DNA from: Actinomycetota bacterium
Lineage (GTDB): Bacteria > Actinomycetota > Humimicrobiia > Humimicrobiales > Humimicrobiaceae
Assembly: GCA_028718045.1 (NCBI GenBank)
Contig: JAQUMQ010000093.1
Span: 1 to 6,155 of the forward strand
Reading direction: 5' to 3'
Length of the DNA stretch: 6,155 nucleotides
Part shown: positions 1 to 5,593 of the stretch, one piece after another
How positions within the stretch are numbered: position 1 is the stretch's first letter
Layout of the letters: each line of letters begins with the position of its first letter
Translations under genes and position numbers: made by a program
Notes under the pieces: model-generated
Seen by the model: only the letters and a program-made list of their open reading frames with translations
Told to the model about the DNA's origin: nothing
Database searches by the model: none

Positions 1-1642
1 GAATTTGAGTTGCAAGAAATGCTTGAGGCTCTTCCAAGACTTTTTTTGTCGAGGTATTTGTCTGAGGATCATATTCGTATAAAATATTTCCCTTGGAATC
101 GGTTATTTTTAAAATGCAAACCGGTTCATGATAAACTCCGCCCGAAGCTATTGTTGTAAATATCTTACTGACATCCAAAGGCGTTATTCCTTTCTCTAAT
201 CCTCCAAGTGCGATTGCGGGATTGCTTCCTATATCTGTTATGTTCATATCGTTAAGTAGTTTTTCAACGTTTTCAGCACCAACCTGCATGATCAATTGAG
301 CATAAACTACGTTTACCGAATGTATCGTAGCATCAACTATTGTCATTGGATTTAACGGTTCCTGAAATTTTTCGCCGCCATAATTATCCACTTGCCAAGG
401 CTTAGAGCCTTTGATGTCAATTGCCATAGGACCATTTGGATTAAATGTAGTTTCCGGAGGAATATTTTTTATTATTGATTCCAGCAATACAGGGACTTTA
501 AATACGGATCCGGGTTGCCTTTTACCTTGTGTTGCGATATTGAACTTACTTAATTTGTAATCCTTGCCTCCTACCAATGCATATATGAATCCGTTATTGG
601 AATCTACGGATATCAAAGCATACGAAGGTTTTATAGGTTCAGGAAAAACTTTTTTAAATGCGTTTTCTGCCTTAACCTGCAAACTTTTATCAAGTGTCGT
701 ATATATCCTTAAACCGCCTTTAAAGACATTGTAGTCGGTAAATTTTTTATCATATAACTGTTGCTTGATGTAGTCTATGAAATAAGGGGCAAATCTATCT
801 TCTTCATTATTTATATTATTTTTCTTGGTATTAAGTTGTATGGGCTCTTCAATTGCATTTTCGTATTCTTTGATATTTATAAAACCCTGTTCCTTCATCA
901 AAGAAAGTACGGTATTTCTTCTGCTTATTGCTTTATTTAGATTATTGAACGGGGAATAAACCTCGGGAGCTTTCAGAAGCCCTGCCAGTAAAGCAGATTG
1001 CGAAATAGTTAAATTTTCAGCGCTTATGCCAAAATAGGTTTGTGCGGCTTTTTCAATGCCATAAGAACCCGCTCCGAAATTTACGGTATTTAAATACATT
1101 TCCAGAATCTTGTCTTTTGTATAGTTTCTTTCCAGTTGAATTGCAACCAATGCTTCATTTATTTTTCTTCGTATTGTTTTTTCGTGACTGAAATAAACAT
1201 TTTTAACATACTGTTGGGTAATGGTACTGGCTCCTTGTGAATAATCTTTTGATTTTATATCGGCAATAAGGGCACCCAGTATTCTCTTATAATCAACTCC
1301 TTGATGAACATAAAATCTTTTATCTTCAACAGCAACCACGGCGTTTTTGATATTTACGGACATTTTGCCAAAAGGAATAATCTCTCTGTTTTCGGCGGCA
1401 TGAAATTCCGTTAAAATACTTCCGTCAATTGCGTATACTTTTGAAGTTTCAGCAATGAGAGATGGCGTGAGTTCTTCAAGCTTTGGTACCGTCAAGTAAT
1501 AATAAAAAACAATTAGTGATCCGAGTACCAATGCAATGCATGTTATGATTATGAAAGCTATAAAAACCCCAAAAAAGCACCCTTTTTTGTTTTTGCTTTT
1601 TTTACTTTTTTCGTATTTGATATCTTTATTAAGATTTTTCAT
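1..1642 (-). CDS. Class A penicillin-binding protein (PBP1A family), C-terminus cut by window edge
   Basis: Bifunctional peptidoglycan synthase: the GT51 domain polymerises lipid II into glycan strands and the transpeptidase domain cross-links the stem peptides outside the cytoplasmic membrane. The visible 547 residues begin with a Lys-rich cytoplasmic tail (1-20) and one membrane anchor (about 21-50). GT51 motifs follow: EDKRFYVHQG with likely catalytic Glu106, GASTITQQ (137-144), RRKINEAL with the second Glu163, then KDKILEMYLN and NFGAGSYGIEKAA. The transpeptidase domain shows the SxxK motif SVFK (nucleophile Ser379, Lys382) and SxN motif SVN (442-444). The KTG motif should lie past the left edge. 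The start is ATG at 1640-1642; an in-frame stop at 1649-1651 excludes a longer protein, and no Shine-Dalgarno sequence is visible. It is transcribed divergently from tyrS. Names used for this family are ponA, mrcA and pbpF; which applies cannot be decided here. Confidence 0.95.
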   Translation of the reverse strand, partial: MKNLNKDIKYEKSKKSKNKKGCFFGVFIAFIIITCIALVLGSLIVFYYYLTVPKLEELTPSLIAETSKVYAIDGSILTEFHAAENREIIPFGKMSVNIKNAVVAVEDKRFYVHQGVDYKRILGALIADIKSKDYSQGASTITQQYVKNVYFSHEKTIRRKINEALVAIQLERNYTKDKILEMYLNTVNFGAGSYGIEKAAQTYFGISAENLTISQSALLAGLLKAPEVYSPFNNLNKAISRRNTVLSLMKEQGFINIKEYENAIEEPIQLNTKKNNINNEEDRFAPYFIDYIKQQLYDKKFTDYNVFKGGLRIYTTLDKSLQVKAENAFKKVFPEPIKPSYALISVDSNNGFIYALVGGKDYKLSKFNIATQGKRQPGSVFKVPVLLESIIKNIPPETTFNPNGPMAIDIKGSKPWQVDNYGGEKFQEPLNPMTIVDATIHSVNVVYAQLIMQVGAENVEKLLNDMNITDIGSNPAIALGGLEKGITPLDVSKIFTTIASGGVYHEPVCILKITDSKGNILYEYDPQTNTSTKKVLEEPQAFLATQI

Positions 1643-1715
1643 ATTTTGTTAATTGTTGTATATGGTTTTGCTATTTTTATTTACTATTATATTATTATTG
1701 CCTTTATGAATTATT

Positions 1716-1744
1716 AATATAAAATCCACCATAAGTTATCTTAA
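1716..1744 (-). promoter_or_regulatory. Candidate sigma-70 promoter for the PBP gene
   Basis: Read on the minus strand, TTAAGA (1739-1744, 4 of 6 matches to the -35 consensus), a 17-bp spacer and TATATT (1716-1721, 5 of 6 to the -10) precede the PBP start. This would give a leader of roughly 65 nt. In DNA this AT-rich such matches arise by chance, so the call is tentative. Confidence 0.35.
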
Positions 1745-1745
1745 A

Positions 1746-1764
1746 AGATTTAAACAGATTTTAA
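1746..1764. repeat. Two AGATTT(A/T)AA direct repeats, 10 bp apart
   Basis: AGATTTAAA at 1746-1754 and AGATTTTAA at 1756-1764 are in 10-bp phase. They lie immediately upstream of the candidate PBP -35 box, a position and spacing used by many response regulators. The factor is unknown and the AT-rich content makes chance possible. Confidence 0.3.
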
Positions 1765-1777
1765 AATAATTTCAATA

Positions 1778-1798
1778 CCATAAGTATTGTATTTATGG
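1778..1798. repeat. 21-bp inverted repeat, possible operator
   Basis: CCATAAGTA, a 3-bp centre TTG, and TATTTATGG form two 9-bp half-sites that match at 8 of 9 positions; the odd position would be a G-U pair in RNA. The half-site ACCATAAGT recurs at 1728-1736, inside the spacer of the candidate PBP promoter. The right end of the dyad overlaps the candidate tyrS -35 box. No U-run follows directly, so an operator is more likely than a terminator. Confidence 0.4.
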
Positions 1799-1824
1799 AA
1801 ATAAAATTTTTCTTATGCTAATAT
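1796..1824 (+). promoter_or_regulatory. Candidate extended -10 promoter for tyrS
   Basis: TGGAAA (1796-1801, 4 of 6 to the -35), a 17-bp spacer and TAATAT (1819-1824, 4 of 6 to the -10) lie 67 bp before the tyrS start. A TG dinucleotide at 1816-1817 sits one base before the -10, as in extended -10 promoters. The leader would be about 60 nt. Weak evidence in AT-rich DNA. Confidence 0.3.
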
Positions 1825-1891
1825 TGTTATGTTTTTTTACTACATTTGCGATATTATAAAAATTAATCAATATAAATATAATAATAAAATA

Positions 1892-3127
1892 ATGGTTGAA
1901 AAAGAATTAGATAAGCAGCTTAAGAGCATTTTAAAAGGCGCGGAAGATGTTCTTATACTTGATGAGCTAAAAATTTTGCTGGCAGAATCCATAAAAAGCG
2001 ATAAACCGCTTAACATAAAGTTAGGTCTTGACCCTACTGCGCCAGATATACACTTGGGACATATGGTCGTTCTTACAAAACTAAGACAATTTCAAGATCT
2101 TGGACATAATGCTACGTTGATAATAGGAGATTATACGGCAAGAATAGGAGATCCTACAGGTCGTTCTATTTTAAGACCAAGTTTGAGTCCCGAAAAGATT
2201 GAAGAAAATGCAAAAACTTATATGAAACAAGCATTTAAGATAATAGATGAATCCAGAACAACCGTCGTTAAAAATTCGATATGGCTCGAACCTTTAAAAT
2301 TCTCAGAAGTGCTTAATATAACATCCAGGTTTACGATTGCACGAATGCTTGAAAGGGATGATTTCAAAAAAAGATTTTCGGGGAATTTGCCAATAACCAT
2401 TATGGAATTTTTATATCCTCTGATGCAGGCATATGATTCGGTTGCGATAAGAGCTGATGTGGAATTGGGAGGAACAGATCAAAAATTTAACTTGTTGATG
2501 GGTAGGGAGCTTCAAAAGGAGTTCGGACAAAAACCGCAGATCGCAATAACGATGCCCATTCTTGTTGGTACTGATGGCTCTCAAAAAATGAGCAAGAGTC
2601 TCGGAAATTACATTGGTGTAAATGAAAACCCGGATGAGATTTATGGTAAAATAATGTCGATACCCGATACGGTAATGATTGATTATTACAATTTATTAAC
2701 AAATCTTTCCAAGAAGGAGATTTCCGATATTCAAGTCAGCATTAAAGACGAAGGACTTAATCCTGTTGTTGTAAAGCGGAAATTGGCATACATGATCGTT
2801 GAAAGGCTTTACAATAAAGATTTTGCTAAGGAAGCTGAGAGTAATTTTAATAAAATTTTCAAAGAAAAATCTATCCCGGATGACGTAAGCGAGTATATAA
2901 TTAATAAAGATGACTATCCACTGGGTAAAATAAAAATCACAACATTTCTTTCTAAAACAAAGTTGTGCTCGTCTAATGCGGAGGCTAAAAGACTTGTTGA
3001 GCAAGGCGGTTTAAAAATTGACGGCAAGAAAGTTTCGGATATTAATTTCGAATTGTCATTAAATGACATAAACTTCAAAGTGATTCAAAGAGGAAAAAGA
3101 CATTTTTTAAAGGTAATTGTCAAATAA
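1892..3127 (+). CDS. tyrS: Tyrosyl-tRNA synthetase, TyrZ-type (411 aa)
   Basis: Cytoplasmic class Ic aminoacyl-tRNA synthetase that activates tyrosine with ATP and charges tRNA-Tyr. The Rossmann-fold core carries the HIGH-equivalent HLGH (54-57) inside KLGLDPTAPDIHLGH, then IIGDYTARIGDPTGR, the tyrosine-site segment ELGGTDQ (191-197), and the KMSKS loop QKMSKSLGN (231-239). A C-terminal S4 RNA-binding domain spans about 345-405 (TFLSKTKLCSSNAEAKRLVEQG). The wording of the core motifs matches the TyrZ branch rather than the GFDPTA-type TyrS branch. I chose ATG 1892: the reading frame stays open back to 1829, but those 21 extra residues are AT-driven Tyr/Ile/Asn/Lys sequence unlike the family, and 411 aa is the usual length. 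No Shine-Dalgarno sequence precedes the start. hypA follows after 58 nt. Confidence 0.97.
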   Translation: MVEKELDKQLKSILKGAEDVLILDELKILLAESIKSDKPLNIKLGLDPTAPDIHLGHMVVLTKLRQFQDLGHNATLIIGDYTARIGDPTGRSILRPSLSPEKIEENAKTYMKQAFKIIDESRTTVVKNSIWLEPLKFSEVLNITSRFTIARMLERDDFKKRFSGNLPITIMEFLYPLMQAYDSVAIRADVELGGTDQKFNLLMGRELQKEFGQKPQIAITMPILVGTDGSQKMSKSLGNYIGVNENPDEIYGKIMSIPDTVMIDYYNLLTNLSKKEISDIQVSIKDEGLNPVVVKRKLAYMIVERLYNKDFAKEAESNFNKIFKEKSIPDDVSEYIINKDDYPLGKIKITTFLSKTKLCSSNAEAKRLVEQGGLKIDGKKVSDINFELSLNDINFKVIQRGKRHFLKVIVK

Positions 3128-3177
3128 CATTGATTTGAAGCTTATACTTTAATGTTGTTTATAATTTTATTTTTATT
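3122..3177 (+). terminator. Possible weak terminator after tyrS
   Basis: The arms AAATAACATT (3122-3131) and AATGTTGTTT (3151-3160) pair over 10 bp with one G-U pair. Inside them is a small 4-bp hairpin (3137-3140 with 3147-3150), and a U-rich stretch follows at 3161-3177. The outer stem covers the tyrS stop codon and has only one G-C pair, so termination is probably inefficient and read-through into hypA is likely. Confidence 0.3.
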
Positions 3178-3185
3178 ACCGATGA

Positions 3186-3527
3186 ATGCATGAATTTCCA
3201 ATAACAAAATCGATTATCGATATAATAAAAGAAAAAATAGCAGGCAAAGACATAAAAAAGGTTTTAAGGATTAATTTGCTTATCAATCCTTACGGTGGAA
3301 TTGAACCTGATTCAGTCAAGTTTTATTACAAGCTTTTATCTAAAAATGAACCTGCATTAAAAAATGCAATATTGGTGTTTAAAAAAGAAAAGATAAAAAT
3401 ACAATGCATTAATTGCGGGCGGTGTTTTGAAGTCTTTAAGCTTGTTTCGGCTTGCAGCAAATGCAAAAGTAAGAATCTCTCCGTATCCCTGCCAAAAGAT
3501 ATGGTTATCAAATCAATTGAAATCTAA
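3186..3527 (+). CDS. hypA: Hydrogenase/urease nickel incorporation protein HypA (113 aa)
   Basis: HypA is a small cytoplasmic nickel metallochaperone that, with the GTPase HypB, delivers Ni(II) to the [NiFe]-hydrogenase large subunit (in some bacteria also to urease). The family hallmark MHE start is present: the N-terminal amine and His2 are the nickel ligands, which fixes the start at ATG 3186. The structural zinc site is two CxxC pairs, C74-I-N-C77 and C90-S-K-C93, in the usual place and spacing. The length is normal. A third cysteine, C80, lies just after the first pair. There is no Shine-Dalgarno sequence. It sits 58 nt after tyrS and no hypB, hypC-F or hydrogenase subunit is in the window, so its partners must be encoded elsewhere. 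A 521-nt gap separates it from rny. Confidence 0.95.
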   Translation: MHEFPITKSIIDIIKEKIAGKDIKKVLRINLLINPYGGIEPDSVKFYYKLLSKNEPALKNAILVFKKEKIKIQCINCGRCFEVFKLVSACSKCKSKNLSVSLPKDMVIKSIEI

Positions 3528-3621
3528 AATCTTGATTTCATTATAATAAAAAAATCTCTGTTATAGTAAGAAATAATTATTAAAATAAAGCTATTCATTC
3601 AAATAATATGAAAATACGGCA

Positions 3622-3649
3622 TTGACATATATGTTTTAAACTTTTAAAT
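3622..3649 (+). promoter_or_regulatory. Second, weaker candidate promoter upstream of rny
   Basis: A perfect TTGACA (3622-3627) is followed after 16 bp by TTAAAT (3644-3649, 4 of 6 to the -10). It lies 48 bp upstream of the better candidate and could be an alternative start. Confidence 0.35.
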
Positions 3650-3669
3650 GACACATGTTTGTAACTTTC

Positions 3670-3698
3670 TTGACTAATATCAATCTTAAAGATAAAAT
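3670..3698 (+). promoter_or_regulatory. Likely sigma-70 promoter for rny and the downstream ATPase
   Basis: TTGACT (3670-3675, 5 of 6), an ideal 17-bp spacer and TAAAAT (3693-3698, 5 of 6) make the best promoter match in the window. The predicted start is near 3705, exactly where the 22-bp palindrome begins. Confidence 0.6.
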
Positions 3699-3704
3699 TA
3701 CTTT

Positions 3705-3726
3705 AATTATTTTTTAAAAAATAATT
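3705..3726. repeat. 22-bp perfect palindrome at the predicted transcript start
   Basis: AATTATTTTTT is followed directly by its reverse complement AAAAAATAATT, with no mismatch and no spacer. In DNA it could be an operator; in RNA it would be a weak all A-U hairpin at the 5' end. Its right edge overlaps the segment complementary to the downstream terminator-like hairpin. Confidence 0.5.
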
Positions 3727-3735
3727 GCCTGATTT
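3723..3735 (+). promoter_or_regulatory. Candidate antiterminator segment
   Basis: AATTGCCTGATTT can pair without interruption with 4001-4013 (12 Watson-Crick pairs and one G-U pair). That covers the whole left arm of the terminator-like hairpin before rny and is longer than the hairpin's own 10-bp stem. Formation would free the hairpin's right arm. The intervening distance is 265 nt, so this is inference from pairing only. Confidence 0.4.
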
Positions 3736-3763
3736 TTATTAATTTATAGTGGTTTTGCTATAT

Positions 3764-3785
3764 ATCTAGAATTAAAATTTTAGAT
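3764..3785 (+). repeat. AT-rich hairpin in the rny leader
   Basis: ATCTAGAAT and ATTTTAGAT pair over 9 bp (one G-U) around a TAAA loop. The right arm is partly duplicated directly downstream (TTTTAGAT then TTTAGAT). Function unknown; low GC makes it weak. Confidence 0.3.
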
Positions 3786-4000
3786 TTTAGATAAATATTT
3801 ATAAACTGGGATTTTAAGTACTATATTTATTAGTGAATAGTGAAAATTTTCTATGTTGTTTTATGAATTGTGATTAATTGTTAATATCGTAAGTTTTTTA
3901 TTGATATAAAACCAAAGATAAAAAAAATTTAATAATTAAATTCAAATTATAGCTAGTTTTTTCACGTAAGATTAATATCCCAGAATTGAATATGCACAAT

Positions 4001-4027
4001 AAATCGGGCAATTTTGCTCGATTTTTT
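4001..4027 (+). terminator. Terminator-like hairpin (attenuator candidate) just before the rny ribosome-binding site
   Basis: The arms AAATCGGGCA (4001-4010) and TGCTCGATTT (4015-4024) pair over 10 bp with one G-U pair, closing an ATTT loop. A run of six T (4022-4027) overlaps and follows the right arm. This is the form of an intrinsic terminator, and its GC core stands out from very AT-rich surroundings. It ends 4 nt before the rny Shine-Dalgarno sequence and 22 nt before the start codon, so it would regulate rny rather than end hypA transcription alone. Confidence 0.6.
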
Positions 4028-4030
4028 ATT

Positions 4031-4036
4031 GGGAGG
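4031..4036 (+). promoter_or_regulatory. rny ribosome-binding site
   Basis: GGGAGG followed by 12 nt and ATG 4049. It decides the rny start, and is the only clear Shine-Dalgarno sequence in the window. The spacing is somewhat long. Part of it (4031-4034) can pair with TCCC at 3978-3981. Confidence 0.75.
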
Positions 4037-4048
4037 ACTGGTGTATTA

Positions 4049-5593
4049 ATGAATGAAGTATTAAAGATTATCGGAATCGGAGCAGTTATATTAATAGCTG
4101 GGTTTTTTGGAGGTATATATTATAGAAAATTATTGGTAGATGCAAGAGTAAATTCTGCCGAACAAAATGCAAAAAGAATTGTCGAAGATGCAAAAAAAGA
4201 AGCTCTTACGTTAAAAAAGGAAGCAATTGCCGAAGGTAAAGAAGAGATTGCCAATATTAAGTTAAGGAATGACGAAGATATCAAAAAGCAAAGATTCGAG
4301 CTTCAAAAAATGGAAAACAGGATTCTGGGAAAAGAAGAATCGATAGAGAAAAAGATTTCATTTATCGAAAAGAAAGAACAGATAGTAATACAAAAGGAAA
4401 AAGAGATAGATGAGGTAAAAAAATCACTAGATGAAATAGTAAAAAAGGAGCTTTTAAGACTTGAAGCGATTGCAGAACTAACCAAGGAAGAAGCAAAGGC
4501 TATACTTGTTAAAAAAATGGAAGAAGAAGCCAAATATGAAGCAGTAAAGGAAATAAAAAAGATAGAACTGCAAACAAAAGAAGAAGCGGATAAGATCGCA
4601 AAGAAGATAATCGCTCAAGCGATTCAAAGGTGCGCAATAGACCATGTGACCGAAACAACTGTTTCTGTAGTGAATTTACCAAATGACGAAATGAAAGGTA
4701 GAATTATCGGACGTGAAGGAAGAAATATAAGAGTATTTGAAAATCTTACGGGGATTAATATCATAGTTGATGATACTCCCGAAGCTGTCATATTATCTTC
4801 GTTTGATCCGGTAAGAAGAGAAATAGCAAGAGTGACACTGGAAAATCTTATAATAGATGGAAGAATCCATCCTGCAAGAATAGAAGAAATGTATGACAAG
4901 GCAAGCAAGCTTATTAACAATGAAATAAAAGTAGAAGGTGAAACTGCGGTCTTTGACTCAGGTGTAGGTGAAGTAAATCCAGGGCTTATAAAAGTTCTTG
5001 GGCGATTGAAATACAGAACAAGCTATGGTCAAAATGTTTTGATGCATTCAAAGGAAGTTTCATATGTAGCCGGAGTAATTGCTTCAGAGCTTGGCATAAA
5101 TATCAAGAAAGCCAAAAGGGCGGGACTTCTTCATGACATAGGAAAGGCATTGACTCATGACATTGAAGGGTCTCATGCTTTGATAGGTGCCGAACTTGCA
5201 AAAAGACTTCACGAAGATAATGAAATTTGCCATGCAATCGAGGCTCATCATAACGAAATTGAAACCGAAACTTTGCTTGATGTTATAGTTCAGGTTGCAG
5301 ATGCAATTTCGGGTGCCAGACCTGGTGCCAGAAGAGAGACTATTGAAAGTTACATAAAAAGATTGGAAAGCCTTGAAAAGATAGCATCTGATTTTAAAGG
5401 TATAGAAAAATCTTACGCAATACAAGCCGGCAGGGAAATAAGAGTTATCGTAAAACCTGAAGAAGTGAATGACGATATGTCGATAATTATTGCAAAAGAC
5501 ATAGCAAAAAAAATCGAAGGCGAAATGGAATACCCTGGTCAGATAAAGGTAACCGTAATAAGAGAAAGCCGTGCGATAGAATATGCAAAATGA
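4049..5593 (+). CDS. rny: Ribonuclease Y (514 aa)
   Basis: RNase Y is a membrane-anchored endoribonuclease that starts mRNA decay and processes RNAs, the functional counterpart of RNase E in many bacteria that lack it. Domains in order: one N-terminal membrane helix (about 5-25), a long Lys/Glu/Ala-rich coiled coil (about 30-195), a KH RNA-binding domain with the GxxG-type loop GRIIGREGRN (217-226), and an HD domain with the metal-binding His362-Asp363 in LLHDIGKA, followed by EAHHNE and the family signature GARPGARRE. The length is close to the 520 aa of the Bacillus subtilis enzyme. The frame extends back to a TTG at 3986, but ATG 4049 has the Shine-Dalgarno sequence and begins the expected membrane helix, while the extension would run through the terminator-like hairpin. 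The next gene overlaps its 3' end by 11 nt. Confidence 0.97.
   Translation: MNEVLKIIGIGAVILIAGFFGGIYYRKLLVDARVNSAEQNAKRIVEDAKKEALTLKKEAIAEGKEEIANIKLRNDEDIKKQRFELQKMENRILGKEESIEKKISFIEKKEQIVIQKEKEIDEVKKSLDEIVKKELLRLEAIAELTKEEAKAILVKKMEEEAKYEAVKEIKKIELQTKEEADKIAKKIIAQAIQRCAIDHVTETTVSVVNLPNDEMKGRIIGREGRNIRVFENLTGINIIVDDTPEAVILSSFDPVRREIARVTLENLIIDGRIHPARIEEMYDKASKLINNEIKVEGETAVFDSGVGEVNPGLIKVLGRLKYRTSYGQNVLMHSKEVSYVAGVIASELGINIKKAKRAGLLHDIGKALTHDIEGSHALIGAELAKRLHEDNEICHAIEAHHNEIETETLLDVIVQVADAISGARPGARRETIESYIKRLESLEKIASDFKGIEKSYAIQAGREIRVIVKPEEVNDDMSIIIAKDIAKKIEGEMEYPGQIKVTVIRESRAIEYAK

Larger units (their letters stand above)
1643..1891. promoter_or_regulatory. Divergent intergenic region between the PBP gene and tyrS
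   Basis: This 249-nt AT-rich spacer must hold the promoters of both divergent genes. No coding sequence, tRNA or T-box is visible: the T-box hallmark (a GGUGGNACC-like antiterminator) that often precedes tyrS in Bacillota is absent. It contains candidate promoters in both directions, a 21-bp inverted repeat, and two phased AGATTT direct repeats, listed separately. Confidence 0.6.
3528..4048 (+). other. Gene-free AT-rich region, likely promoter and long leader of rny
   Basis: This 521-nt gap has no plausible reading frame on either strand; start codons lead only to peptides of a few residues. No tRNA or known riboswitch class is recognised. What it does hold is concentrated structure: a good sigma-70-like promoter, a 22-bp perfect palindrome, a second AT-rich hairpin, a terminator-like hairpin and the rny ribosome-binding site. 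If transcription starts near 3705, the untranslated leader is about 340 nt. Confidence 0.6.

Noticed and set aside
1829..1891. N-terminal extension of TyrS by 21 residues from ATG 1829
   Set aside because: The extra residues are low-complexity Tyr/Ile/Asn/Lys from AT-rich spacer, and the protein from 1892 already has normal family length and N-terminus.
1643..1891. T-box riboswitch before tyrS
   Set aside because: No GGUGGNACC-like T-box sequence or terminator is present, and the leader from the likely promoter is too short.
2218..3004. Minus-strand open frames of 60-102 codons inside tyrS
   Set aside because: They are antiparallel to a clearly conserved gene, match no family I recognise, and reflect codon bias of the real gene.
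3518..3540. Terminator at the end of hypA (TGAAATC pairing with GATTTCA around the stop codon)
   Set aside because: The stem has only 7 bp with a 9-nt loop and no U-run follows.
1663..3760. 12-bp word TGGTTTTGCTAT present at 1663-1674 and 3749-3760
   Set aside because: A single shared 12-mer is expected by chance in 6 kb of AT-rich DNA, and the flanks do not match.
3723..4013. A miniature transposable element bounded by the 13-bp inverted repeat
   Set aside because: The repeat matches 12 of 13 positions over a 291-bp span, but no target-site duplication flanks it, and the right copy is explained as a terminator arm.
3986..4048. Earlier TTG or ATG start for RNase Y
   Set aside because: It would encode the terminator-like hairpin and place the Shine-Dalgarno sequence inside the gene; the expected membrane helix begins at 4049.
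4303..5425. Minus-strand open frames inside rny, including a Ser/Phe-rich one opposite the coiled coil
   Set aside because: Ser/Phe richness is simply the complement of Lys/Glu-rich coiled-coil codons; no independent coding evidence.
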